From positions 1-56,160 of the forward strand of contig NZ_JAAXLA010000043.1 of assembly GCF_012911935.1 (NCBI RefSeq): DNA of 56,160 nt, written 5' to 3'. The notes under the pieces were generated by a model. It did not search any database and was not told the origin of the DNA. It saw only the letters and a program-made list of their open reading frames with translations. The stretch's first letter is position 1, and each line of letters opens with the position of its first letter. Positions 35,264 to 42,742 of this stretch are shown one piece after another. The DNA is from Pseudonocardia acidicola. GTDB lineage: Bacteria; Actinomycetota; Actinomycetes; Mycobacteriales; Pseudonocardiaceae. The position numbers were made by a program, and so were the translations under genes.

Positions 35264-35731
35264 ATGCCCCCCGACACCTACGTGACCAGCCACATCCACG
35301 TCGACGGGCCGATCCCCGGCCCACATTCCCTGCTCACCCTCGCCTCGGCCGCGCACAACGCGGACGGGGTCCTGCTCACCACGTTCACGGCCAACCTGCG
35401 TGAACTGCCCGGCGCCACCCTGCACCCGATCGCGCTGCAATCCTGGCGGAATCGGGCCGAGGACTGGCTCTCCACCCGCCGGGCGACCCGTCCACCCGCC
35501 ATCGCGATGACCGCCTACGCCCGCTGGATCGCACAGCTCCCCGGGCGTCCGGTTCTCGTCGCCGACCCCGAAGCGCAGGACTACCTGTTCCTCTACTGGT
35601 ACCTCCAGCGCTTCACCGGGCAATGGCCCTTCGCCCGGACCAGCACCGACCCGGACGTCCGGGAGCGACTCCCGTACACGCCCATGTGCACCCTCGCCGG
35701 CTGCCGAGCCCCGCTCGCGCGGACCAGCTGA
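35264..35731 (+). CDS. Degenerate DnaQ-like 3'-5' exonuclease homologue
   Basis: A 155-residue protein whose sequence follows the DnaQ-like exonuclease subfamily with the DGPIPGPHS signature (residues 14-22), then LASAAHNADGVLLTTFTANL, LPGATLHP and the LFLYWYLQRFTGQWPFA segment. Intact relatives start with an acidic D-x-E pair; here those positions read His10-Ile-His12. The family's last third with the remaining catalytic residues is missing. It therefore probably lacks nuclease activity. The ATG at 35264 has CAGGA upstream. An intrinsic terminator follows. Confidence 0.65.
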   Translation: MPPDTYVTSHIHVDGPIPGPHSLLTLASAAHNADGVLLTTFTANLRELPGATLHPIALQSWRNRAEDWLSTRRATRPPAIAMTAYARWIAQLPGRPVLVADPEAQDYLFLYWYLQRFTGQWPFARTSTDPDVRERLPYTPMCTLAGCRAPLARTS

Positions 35732-35736
35732 CGGCG

Positions 35737-35781
35737 AAGCCCCCGCCGGACCGGACTGCAGCCGGTTCGCCGGGGGCTTTT
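35737..35781 (+). terminator. Intrinsic terminator with T tract
   Basis: AAGCCCCC (35737-35744) pairs with GGGGGCTT (35772-35779), with an inner CCGG hairpin at 35751-35765 and TTTT at the end (35778-35781). It is the only classical T-tailed terminator noticed in the window. Confidence 0.75.
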
Positions 35782-35819
35782 CCGTGTCCGAATCGCATCG
35801 CCGGAAGTGTCCGGTCCAC

Positions 35820-35825
35820 TACCGT
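35820..35825 (+). promoter_or_regulatory. Candidate -10 box of the DUF3558 lipoprotein gene (leaderless)
   Basis: TACCGT lies 7 nt before the GTG at 35833. Confidence 0.5.
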
Positions 35826-35832
35826 TCGCCCC

Positions 35833-36429
35833 GTGCACCGGGTTGTGGTGATCGCTGTGCTGCTGGGTGTGACGGCCGGGTGCGCGGCCCAGGATCCGGG
35901 CGCCGCCGCCCCCACGCCATCCGCTTCCGCCTCTGCCTCCGCCTCCGCCGAGCCCAGCGGGATCATGCTGCCGCCGCGGCCGCGGGAGCTGGGGTTGGAC
36001 GGAGTGGATCCGTGCAGCGTCCTGTCGGCCCGGCAGCGGGCGGGGCTGGGGTTGGACGGGCGCCCGGTCGCCGGTCGGACCGGCGCGCTGTTCGGTGCTG
36101 CTTCGTCCTGCACGATCGGCGGGTCGGAACCGCGGGAGGTCTCGGCCGGCCTGGCCGTGGTCACCGATCGCGGCATCGACGTCATCACCGCTGCGGGCAG
36201 CGTGACCGATGAGCTGACCGTGATCACGGTGGCGGGTTTCCCGGCGGTGCTGGCCCGGCCGACCCGGCTCCGGGACTTCTGCAGCGTCGAGGTCGACGTC
36301 GCCGCCGGGCAACTGCTCGACGTCCAGTTCGCCCAGGGCACGCGCGACCAACCCATCCCTCAGGACCAGCTCTGCCGGGATGCCGAACAGGTCGCCGAGG
36401 CCGCGCTCACCTCGCTGCTCGCCGGCTGA
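35833..36429 (+). CDS. DUF3558 family lipoprotein
   Basis: A 198-residue exported lipoprotein. The signal peptide VHRVVVIAVLLGVTAGC ends in a lipobox whose Cys is residue 17. A low-complexity Ala/Ser linker follows, then the DUF3558 domain with DPCSVLSARQRAGLGLDG and paired cysteines (ASSCTIG, DFCSVEV, DQLCRDA). Function is unknown; in Pseudonocardiaceae such genes commonly precede PPE/WXG and EspG genes of type VII secretion, as the broken copy immediately downstream also suggests. Confidence 0.82.
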   Translation: MHRVVVIAVLLGVTAGCAAQDPGAAAPTPSASASASASAEPSGIMLPPRPRELGLDGVDPCSVLSARQRAGLGLDGRPVAGRTGALFGAASSCTIGGSEPREVSAGLAVVTDRGIDVITAAGSVTDELTVITVAGFPAVLARPTRLRDFCSVEVDVAAGQLLDVQFAQGTRDQPIPQDQLCRDAEQVAEAALTSLLAG

Positions 36430-36529
36430 GGTTCGCCATCGCGAACCGTTTCTCCGATCGGGTTCGCCCCCGCCCGCTCCGCCATAGCGTCCGGCACGAC
36501 CACCCGTTCCCGCCGCGCCAGGGGGAGCC

Positions 36530-37307
36530 ATGCCGTATCGCCCGCGAGCCGTACTCCGCCTCGAACCAGTGGCGGCAGATCGAGCAGACGATCCGCACCA
36601 TCGACGCAACTCCGTCGACGGCGATCGCGAGCATCGGCGGCGGCTGGGAAGGCCAGGCGGCCGAAGCGACGGCCAACGGCCTGACCCCGCTGGGCGTCTG
36701 GGCGACCGCCGGCGCCGAGGATGCCCGGGTACTGGCCCGGCTGCTGATGCTGCTCGCGCGGCCCGACGCCCAGCTGGAGCTGCGAGCCTGGTTCGGGCGC
36801 AGCGTTCGCGCCGTCGCCGCCGGCCGGCTGGACAGCGCGGTACTCGCGGTGCGGCAGGACGCGACGATCACCCTGGAGGCGTGCGGCTCGCTACCGGCCG
36901 GGCTGCTCACGGCGCTGCCGGCCGCCGGCCCCGGGCCGGGTCGTTCGAGCACCCTGCCCACCCATGTGCTGGGCGAGGCGCTCGCGAACCCCGCCGAGCT
37001 ACGCCAGGTCCTGATCGCCCGCAATGTCCCGCCGGTCGAGGCGGGGCTGCTGGCCCGGATGCTGGCCACCGCCGGCGGCCGCAGCCAGCTCACCGCGCTG
37101 GCGACCGACCGGTGGGGCGTGGCCCGGCGACTGTCCCGGGTGCTGACGGTGCTCGACGGCCCCCGCGGCCGCTACCTGCTCACCCGCAGCACTGCCGAGG
37201 ACGGCACGGACTGGACAACCGTCGGCCCTACCGACGACCGCAGGCTGCGACACCGCGTCGACGAACTGCTGGACGACGCCGTCGCCGCGGCAGGCCGGTC
37301 CGCCTGA
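36530..37307 (+). pseudogene. Fused remnant of a PPE/WXG-type gene and an EspG gene
   Basis: An ATG at 36530 with a GGGGGAG ribosome-binding site leads after a few codons into a different frame (from about 36540). That frame encodes EPYSASNQWRQIEQTIRTID and IGGGWEGQAAEATANGL, a WXG/PPE-like helical hairpin. The same frame then becomes, with no stop, the C-terminal two thirds of an EspG chaperone: LELRAWFGRSVRAVAAG, GSLPAGLLTALPA, RWGVARRLSRVLTVLDGPRG and RRLRHRVDELLDDA. The PPE tail and the first 60-70 EspG residues are missing. An internal ATG at 36747 could still yield a 186-residue EspG fragment. EspG normally binds PE/PPE cargo for ESX secretion. Confidence 0.72.
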
Positions 37308-37327
37308 TCTCGGCCCGGGTCAGGCGG
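37300..37327. terminator. Bidirectional hairpin between the EspG remnant and glpD
   Basis: CCGCCTGA (37300-37307) pairs exactly with TCAGGCGG (37320-37327). The arms contain the two convergent stop codons. Confidence 0.5.
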
Positions 37328-39032
37328 TCGGCTCCAGGATCAGCGGCCGGGCCTCGGGCGCGGCGATGCGGCGCGCGTCGGCGGCGGTGTCGTCGGGCAG
37401 AGCCTGCGACTCGCGCTCCGCCTGCACCCGCGCGGTGTAGACCTCGACCTCGCGGGCGATCGTCGCCTCGTCCCAGCCGAGCACGCCGGCCATCAGCTCG
37501 GCGACCTGCCGCGCACAGTCCACCCCGCGGTGCGCGTACTCGATCGAGATCCGGGTCCGCCGGGTGAGCACGTCCTCCAGGTGCAGCGCGGCCTCGTGGC
37601 TGACCGCGTGCATCACCTCGGCCTGCAGGTAGTCCTCCGCGCCGGTGATCGGTGCGAGCAACTCGCGGCGCTCGTCGGCGGCCCCGAGCACCTGGTCGAG
37701 CAGCGAGCCGTAGCGGTCGAGCAGGTGCCGAATCCGGTACGGGTGCAGGCCGTAGCGGGTGCCGACGTGCTCGCACTGGTTGATCAGGGCGTGGTAACCG
37801 TCGGCGCCGAGCAGCGGCACCTTGTCCGTCGTCGACGGCGCGACCCGTGACGGGATGTCGACGGCGGCCGCGTCCACCGCATCGGCCGCCATGACCCGGT
37901 AGGTGGTGTACTTCCCGCCGGCGATCGCGACCAGCCCGGGCAGCACCCGAGCCACCGCGTGCTCCCGCGACAGCTTCGACGTGGCCTCGTCCTCACCGGC
38001 CAGCAGCGGACGCAGCCCGGCGTAGACGCCCTCGATGTCGTCGTGCGTCAGCGGCGTCGCGAGCACGCTGTTCACGTGACCGAGTACGTAGTCGATGTCC
38101 GCGCGGGTCGCCGCGGGATGCGCCAGGTCGAGGTTCCAGTCGGTGTCGGTGGTGCCGACGATCCAGTGGTTGCTGCGCCAGGGGATCACGAACAGCACCG
38201 AGGTCTCGGTGCGCAGGATGATGCCCGAGTCGGACACGATCCGGTCGCGCGGGACGACGATGTGCACGCCCTTCGACGCCCGCACCCGGAACCGCCCGCG
38301 GCCACCCGACAGCCGCTGGATCTCGTCGGTCCACACGCCAGTGGAGTTGATCACCGCGTGGGCCCGGACGTCGATCTCCTCACCGGTCTCGCTGTCGCGC
38401 ACCCGGACGCCGGAGACCCGGTCGGCCTCCCGGAGGAACCCGACGACCTGCGTCGACGTGCGGACGACCGCGCCGTAGCGCGCCGCGGTACGGGCGACGG
38501 TCATGGTGTGCCGGGCGTCGTCGGCCTGCGCGTCCCAGTACTGCATGCCGCCGATCAGCGCGTCGCGGCGCAGCGCGGGGATCATCCGTTGCGCGCCGGC
38601 CCGGGTCAGCTGCTTGTGCCGGGGCAGCGAGCGGGCGCCGCCCATCGTGTCGTAGAGGGTGAGACCGGCGGTGACGTACGGCCGCTCCCAGAACCGGTGG
38701 GTGAGCGGGTACAGGAAGCTGACCGGCTTCACCAGGTGCGGGGCCAGCCGGGTCAGCATCAGCTCGCGCTCGTGCAGCGCCTCCCGGACCAGGGAGAACT
38801 CCAGCTGTTCGAGGTAGCGCAAGCCGCCGTGGAACAGCTTCGAGCTGCGACTCGACGTGCCGCTGGCCAGGTCGCGCGCCTCGACCAGGGCCACCGAGAG
38901 GCCCCGGGTGGCGGCGTCCAGTGCCGCGCCGCTACCGACGACCCCGCCGCCCACGATGACGACGTCGAATTCTTGATCGCGCAGCTGCTGCCAGTTGCGT
39001 TCGCGTTCCGCCGGTCCCAGCCGCCCCCACAC
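37320..39032 (-). CDS. glpD: Aerobic glycerol-3-phosphate dehydrogenase
   Basis: FAD-dependent oxidation of glycerol-3-phosphate to dihydroxyacetone phosphate, passing electrons to the quinone pool at the membrane. The 570-residue protein has the FAD motif DVVIVGGGVVGSGAALDAA near residues 23-41, the GlpD signature SSRSSKLFHGGLRYLEQ, and GGKYTTYRVMAADAVD further on. The C-terminal domain includes HLEDVLTRRTRISIEY. The GTG at 39032 is preceded by TAGTGT 7 nt away. The glpD-lpdA neighbourhood matches glpD2-lpdA (Rv3302c-Rv3303c). Confidence 0.94.
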   Translation of the reverse strand: MWGRLGPAERERNWQQLRDQEFDVVIVGGGVVGSGAALDAATRGLSVALVEARDLASGTSSRSSKLFHGGLRYLEQLEFSLVREALHERELMLTRLAPHLVKPVSFLYPLTHRFWERPYVTAGLTLYDTMGGARSLPRHKQLTRAGAQRMIPALRRDALIGGMQYWDAQADDARHTMTVARTAARYGAVVRTSTQVVGFLREADRVSGVRVRDSETGEEIDVRAHAVINSTGVWTDEIQRLSGGRGRFRVRASKGVHIVVPRDRIVSDSGIILRTETSVLFVIPWRSNHWIVGTTDTDWNLDLAHPAATRADIDYVLGHVNSVLATPLTHDDIEGVYAGLRPLLAGEDEATSKLSREHAVARVLPGLVAIAGGKYTTYRVMAADAVDAAAVDIPSRVAPSTTDKVPLLGADGYHALINQCEHVGTRYGLHPYRIRHLLDRYGSLLDQVLGAADERRELLAPITGAEDYLQAEVMHAVSHEAALHLEDVLTRRTRISIEYAHRGVDCARQVAELMAGVLGWDEATIAREVEVYTARVQAERESQALPDDTAADARRIAAPEARPLILEPTA

Positions 39033-39039
39033 GCCGACA

Positions 39040-39045
39040 ACACTA
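39040..39045 (-). promoter_or_regulatory. Candidate -10 box of glpD (leaderless)
   Basis: TAGTGT on the minus strand, 7 nt before the GTG at 39032. Confidence 0.45.
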
Positions 39046-39074
39046 TCGCCGCCCGCCGGGTCGGGCCGTTCCCC

Positions 39075-39120
39075 GCGAGTCGCCCTTTTCGGGAGGGTGA
39101 GTCGCCCGATCCGGGAGTGG
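39075..39120. repeat. Two units of the 22-bp extragenic repeat
   Basis: Two diverged copies of CGAGTCGSCNNTTNCGGGAG in tandem (about 39076-39096 and 39100-39118) end directly at the stop codon of the minus-strand membrane protein gene. Confidence 0.7.
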
Positions 39121-39471
39121 TCAGAGCGCAGGATGCGGGCGGCCGATCACCGCGCCCGCCACACCCGCGATGAGTGTCAGCGTGGCGAGCAGCATCCCCA
39201 GCAGGCCGAACCCGCCGACCAGCAGGCCGAAGCCCGCGGACACCGCACCCACGGCCAACCCGGTGCGGGCCACCGTCACACCGGTGAGCTTCCGAGTCAC
39301 CAGCCGGGCCGCCCCGGCGGTGAGCAGGAGCACCAGCGCCGCGGGAAGCGGGGCCAGTAGGCCGCCCGAGGGCAGCACCATGAACAGGACGTCGTCGGCG
39401 AGCTGCGCCCCGACGCCGGCGAGCAGCACGGGAACCACCGGGATCCGGGTGGTGTCGGGCAGACTGGTCAT
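39121..39471 (-). CDS. Small hypothetical membrane protein
   Basis: A 116-residue hydrophobic protein with about three to four helices (VPVLLAGVGAQLADDVLFMVL, LLAPLPAALVLLLTAGAARL, and two Gly-rich helices towards the C-terminus). No family was recognised. The ATG at 39471 gives MTSLPDTTRIP. It lies 80 bp downstream of lpdA on the same strand and upstream of glpD, so all three may be cotranscribed. The stop is followed directly by the 22-bp extragenic repeat. Confidence 0.6.
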   Translation of the reverse strand: MTSLPDTTRIPVVPVLLAGVGAQLADDVLFMVLPSGGLLAPLPAALVLLLTAGAARLVTRKLTGVTVARTGLAVGAVSAGFGLLVGGFGLLGMLLATLTLIAGVAGAVIGRPHPAL

Positions 39472-39551
39472 GGCCCGAGCATCGCCGCGCACCGGGCCGG
39501 CCGTATCGGGGATGGCCCCGATACCGACCCTGGTTCCGGTCGGAGCGGGAC

Positions 39552-40955
39552 TCAGTCCAGGTCGCTGTGCTGCATCAACTGACGGCCGGCCTCGGTGATC
39601 GACCCGGACAGCGACGGGTAGACCGAGAAGGTGTGCGCCAGGTCGTCGACGCCGAGCCCGTTCTGTACCGCCATCGCGATGGGCAGGATCAGCTCGCTGG
39701 CCACCGGCGCCACGACCACGCCGCCGATGACCACCCCGGTCGCCGGGCGGCAGAACAGCTTGACGAAGCCGCGACGTAGGCCCTGCATCTTCGCCCGCGG
39801 GTTGGTCGCCAGCGGCAGCATGATCGTCCGGGCCGGGACCTCGCCGGCGTCGATGGCGCGCTGGCTGATCCCGACGGTGGCGATCTCCGGACGGGTGAAC
39901 ACGGCGGCGGCCACGGTCTTCAGCTTGATCGGCGCCACGCCCTCGCCCAGCGCGTGCCACATCGCGATGCGGCCCTGCATGGCCGCGACCGAGGCCAGCA
40001 TGAGCACACCGGTGCAGTCCCCGGCGGCGTAGACGCCCGGCACCGAGGTGCGCGAGACCCGGTCCACCGGGATGAACCCGCCGCGGTCGGTCTCGATGCC
40101 GACCTTCTCCAGGCCCAGGTCGGTGGTGTTGGGCACGGAGCCGACGGTCATGAGAGCGTGCGAACCGCGCACCTCGCGGCCGTCGGAGAGGGTGACGACC
40201 ACGCCGTCGCCCTCCCGGGTCACGGACTTCGCCCGGGCCTGGCCCAGGATGTGCACACCGCGCTCGGCGAACACCTCCTGCAGCACCGCGGAGGCGTCGG
40301 CGTCCTCACCGGGCAGCACCCGGTCGCGGCTGGAGACGAGCGTGACCTCCGAACCCAACTCGACGTAGGCGGAGACGAACTCCGCACCGGTCACCCCGGA
40401 GCCGACGACGATCAGGTGTTCGGGCAGCTCATCGAGGTCGTAGAGCTGGCGCCAGGTGAGGATCCGCTCGCCGTCGGGGCGGGCGTCGTCGAGCACCCGC
40501 GGGGTGGCGCCGGTCGCGACCAGCACGACATCGGCCGCGAGTTCCTCGCGTTCGCCGCTGAGGTGGCGGGCCTCGATCACATGGGTGGCCCGGATCGTCG
40601 GCGCGTCGGCGAAGGCCGCGGCTCCGTTGATGATCCGGACACCCTCGCGCTCGAGGCGGGCCCGGATGTCGGCGGACTGGGCGAGCGCGAGGCCCTTGAC
40701 CCGCCCGTGCACGATCGGCAGGTCCACGGGGACGTTCTTGCGGTCGACGAGCACGCCGAGGTCGGGGGCGCGGTGCAGCTCGACGCGAATGCTCGCCGAC
40801 GAGATGAACGTCTTCGACGGGACGCAGTCGTCGAGCACGCAGGCACCGCCCATGCCGTGCTGCTCGATCACCGTCACGTCACTGCCATGCTGAGCCGCGA
40901 CCAGGGCCGCCTCGTATCCGGCCGGGCCCCCACCCATGATCACGATCCGGGTCAC
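39552..40955 (-). CDS. lpdA: LpdA-type NAD(P)H:quinone/flavoprotein disulfide reductase
   Basis: A 467-residue flavoprotein of the dihydrolipoamide dehydrogenase family. The FAD motif VIMGGGPAGYEAALVAAQHG starts the protein. The redox pair is present in GGACVLDDCVPSK. The second nucleotide motif is VVGSGVTGAEFVSAYVELGS and AAGDCTGVLMLASVAAMQG is clear. The C-terminal His-Glu dyad of true lipoamide dehydrogenases is replaced: the HxxPxxxE position reads YPSLSGS. This matches M. tuberculosis LpdA, which reduces quinones rather than lipoamide. The GTG at 40955 has GGGAGG upstream. Confidence 0.9.
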   Translation of the reverse strand: MTRIVIMGGGPAGYEAALVAAQHGSDVTVIEQHGMGGACVLDDCVPSKTFISSASIRVELHRAPDLGVLVDRKNVPVDLPIVHGRVKGLALAQSADIRARLEREGVRIINGAAAFADAPTIRATHVIEARHLSGEREELAADVVLVATGATPRVLDDARPDGERILTWRQLYDLDELPEHLIVVGSGVTGAEFVSAYVELGSEVTLVSSRDRVLPGEDADASAVLQEVFAERGVHILGQARAKSVTREGDGVVVTLSDGREVRGSHALMTVGSVPNTTDLGLEKVGIETDRGGFIPVDRVSRTSVPGVYAAGDCTGVLMLASVAAMQGRIAMWHALGEGVAPIKLKTVAAAVFTRPEIATVGISQRAIDAGEVPARTIMLPLATNPRAKMQGLRRGFVKLFCRPATGVVIGGVVVAPVASELILPIAMAVQNGLGVDDLAHTFSVYPSLSGSITEAGRQLMQHSDLD

Positions 40956-41058
40956 AACGTCCGTCCCTCCCGTGCCGACGCCTCACGAGCACGGTACGCG
41001 GGGGGCGCTGGGCACCTGCGAAGTGAGGTCCGTCGGTCACACGCACGGTGCGCGCCAC

Positions 41059-41064
41059 TAGTCT
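41059..41064 (+). promoter_or_regulatory. Candidate -10 box of the GGCT gene (leaderless)
   Basis: TAGTCT lies 6 nt before the GTG at 41071. Confidence 0.5.
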
Positions 41065-41070
41065 GTCCCG

Positions 41071-41520
41071 GTGCCGCTGTATGCCGCCTACGGATCGAAC
41101 ATGGATCCGGCGCAGATGAAGGAGCGTGCCCCGCACTCGCCGATGGCGGGCACGGGGTGGCTGCAGGGCTGGCGACTCACCTTCGGCGGTGAGGATTTCG
41201 GCTGGGAGGGCGCGCTCTCCACGGTCGTCGAGCACCCGGGTTCGCAGGTCTTCGTAGTGCTCTACGACGTCCCGGAGCACGACTCCGCCCAGCTGGACCG
41301 CTGGGAGGGTGGCGAGCTCGGCCTGCACAAGAAGCTGCGGCTGCGGGTGCACACCCTCGAGGGCGACGTGCTCGCCTGGATCTACGTGCTCAACGACTAC
41401 GAGGGCGGCATGCCGTCGGCCCGCTACCTCGGCGTGATCGCGGACGCCGCCGAGCAGGCCGGCGCCCCGGCGGACTACGTGGCCGCGCTGCGCAGCCGCC
41501 CGAGCCGCAAGTCCCTGTAA
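41071..41520 (+). CDS. Gamma-glutamylcyclotransferase-fold protein
   Basis: A 149-residue single-domain protein of the GGCT (AIG2-like) fold. The substrate loop YAAYGSNMDPAQM is at the N-terminus; LDRWEGGELGLHKKLRLRVHT carries the acidic region where the catalytic Glu lies. Position next to lpdA is that of Rv3304. The substrate may be a gamma-glutamyl amine or peptide; this is inferred from the fold. Confidence 0.85.
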   Translation: MPLYAAYGSNMDPAQMKERAPHSPMAGTGWLQGWRLTFGGEDFGWEGALSTVVEHPGSQVFVVLYDVPEHDSAQLDRWEGGELGLHKKLRLRVHTLEGDVLAWIYVLNDYEGGMPSARYLGVIADAAEQAGAPADYVAALRSRPSRKSL

Positions 41521-41533
41521 CGCCCTCCCTCCC

Positions 41534-41596
41534 GCGAGTCGGCACTTCCGGGAGCGCGAGTCGGCACTTCCGGGAGCGCGAGTCGGCACTTCCGGA
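41534..41596. repeat. Three tandem copies of a 22-bp extragenic repeat
   Basis: GCGAGTCGGCACTTCCGGGAG occurs at 41534-41554 and 41556-41576, and shortened at 41578-41596, with a degenerate fourth copy to about 41620. The array starts 14 bp after the GGCT stop. Related units lie at 39075-39120 and 42713-42733. Confidence 0.9.
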
Positions 41597-41626
41597 ACAC
41601 CGAGTCGCCCATTGCGCGAGTTCCGG

Positions 41627-42583
41627 TCACGACACGCGCCTCTCCCGGTGCCGACGAGGCCGCCAGCAGCCCGCCGTCCGGCCCGTGAGATCGATTCCAC
41701 GGGCCACGAACGCCTCGTGCAGTTCGCGCTCGACGCGCGCGATGTCGTGGAGATCATCGGCTCCGGCCCGCACCACCGTCCAGCCCCGGCTCCGAAGGTC
41801 CTCCTCCCGACTCTCGTCCTGCCCGGTACGCCCGAAATGAGCGGCATGCCCGTCGTACTCCACGAGGATGCGGAGAGCGGGCCACGCCAGGTCGACGCGG
41901 TACAGCCGCTCGCCGTCCGGCCCGCGGATCCACCAGTTGACCTCGGGGACGGGGAAGCCGAGATCGGCGATGCGCCACAGGATCCGACTCTCCGCCGGTG
42001 ACTCCGCGCGGCCGGTGGCCAGGCCCAGAAGCCTGGCCCCGATGCGCGTCCCGCGCGGATCGGGCCGCTCGGCCAACCGCTGCTGGACCCGTGCGCGGAA
42101 CTCGTCGCGGCGCCCGTCGTCGAGCTGGGCAAGTGCCTGGTCGGTGACGGCGAGGACGTCCGGTGGGCGGGCGGTGCAGAGCAGGTCGGTGACCACACGC
42201 TCCAGCCCGAGCAACGGCAGCCCGTCGACCGTTTCCCGATCCGCTTCCACGAAACGGCCGTTGTGCACGACCATCCCGGGCCGGGATCGTCGGCGGCTGC
42301 CGTAGGGGACCATGAGATGGACCGGCGCGGGCTCGGACGCGGTACAACCGTGCAGGAAGGCAGCGGTCGGGCCGGCCACGACGGCGGTGGGCCCGCAGAT
42401 GAGCCAGGCGGCAGCCGTCACGGTCAACGGCTCGGTCGCCCGGTGCGGATCGACGAGCACCCCGGGCCACGGCGAAAGGAGCTCGCCCGACTTGATCGCG
42501 GCCCGCACCCGGTAGTCGCCGAGCGCCTCGACAGCGGCGCGGCGCAGGCACGCACCCGCGAGGCCCACATCCGGTGGAATCAT
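41627..42583 (-). CDS. AbiEi-like/DUF559 nuclease-fold protein
   Basis: A 318-residue protein. The N-terminal half resembles AbiEi-type antitoxin winged-helix and adjacent domains (LGDYRVRAAIKSGELLSPWPGVLVDP). The C-terminal half is a DUF559/Vsr-like PD-(D/E)xK fold with PAESRILWRIADLGFP, RVDLAWPALRILVEYDG and REEDLRSRGWTVVRAGADDL, so the candidate active-site residues are the Glu, Asp and Glu of those segments. No AbiEii toxin is next to it. Such stand-alone genes are frequent in actinobacteria and their role is unknown. The gene is flanked on both sides by 22-bp extragenic repeats. Confidence 0.78.
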   Translation of the reverse strand: MIPPDVGLAGACLRRAAVEALGDYRVRAAIKSGELLSPWPGVLVDPHRATEPLTVTAAAWLICGPTAVVAGPTAAFLHGCTASEPAPVHLMVPYGSRRRSRPGMVVHNGRFVEADRETVDGLPLLGLERVVTDLLCTARPPDVLAVTDQALAQLDDGRRDEFRARVQQRLAERPDPRGTRIGARLLGLATGRAESPAESRILWRIADLGFPVPEVNWWIRGPDGERLYRVDLAWPALRILVEYDGHAAHFGRTGQDESREEDLRSRGWTVVRAGADDLHDIARVERELHEAFVARGIDLTGRTAGCWRPRRHRERRVS

Positions 42584-42712
42584 GGGCTCGACGGTGTCCG
42601 ACGACGCAACTCAGCGGCAGGGCATGCCGCTCAGCTGTGGACAGCTGCTCCCGGATGTGGACAGACTCGGACGACCACGCGCGACGGACTCACCCGAATC
42701 CGCCGACTCACC

Positions 42713-42733
42713 CTCCCGAAAGTGCCGACTCGC
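42713..42733 (-). repeat. 22-bp extragenic repeat, single unit
   Basis: On the minus strand GCGAGTCGGCACTTTCGGGAG, one base different from the array at 41534. It ends 9 bp downstream of the amidohydrolase stop codon. A weaker second unit lies just beyond it at about 42687-42709. Confidence 0.85.
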
Positions 42734-42742
42734 GGGGTGGGG

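Noticed and set aside
41534..41596. CRISPR array
   Set aside because: Only three units with 1-bp gaps, no spacers and no cas genes. It is a simple tandem of an extragenic repeat.
41627..42583. Complete type IV toxin-antitoxin system
   Set aside because: The AbiEi-like/DUF559 gene has no adjacent AbiEii nucleotidyltransferase gene. The neighbours are housekeeping genes.
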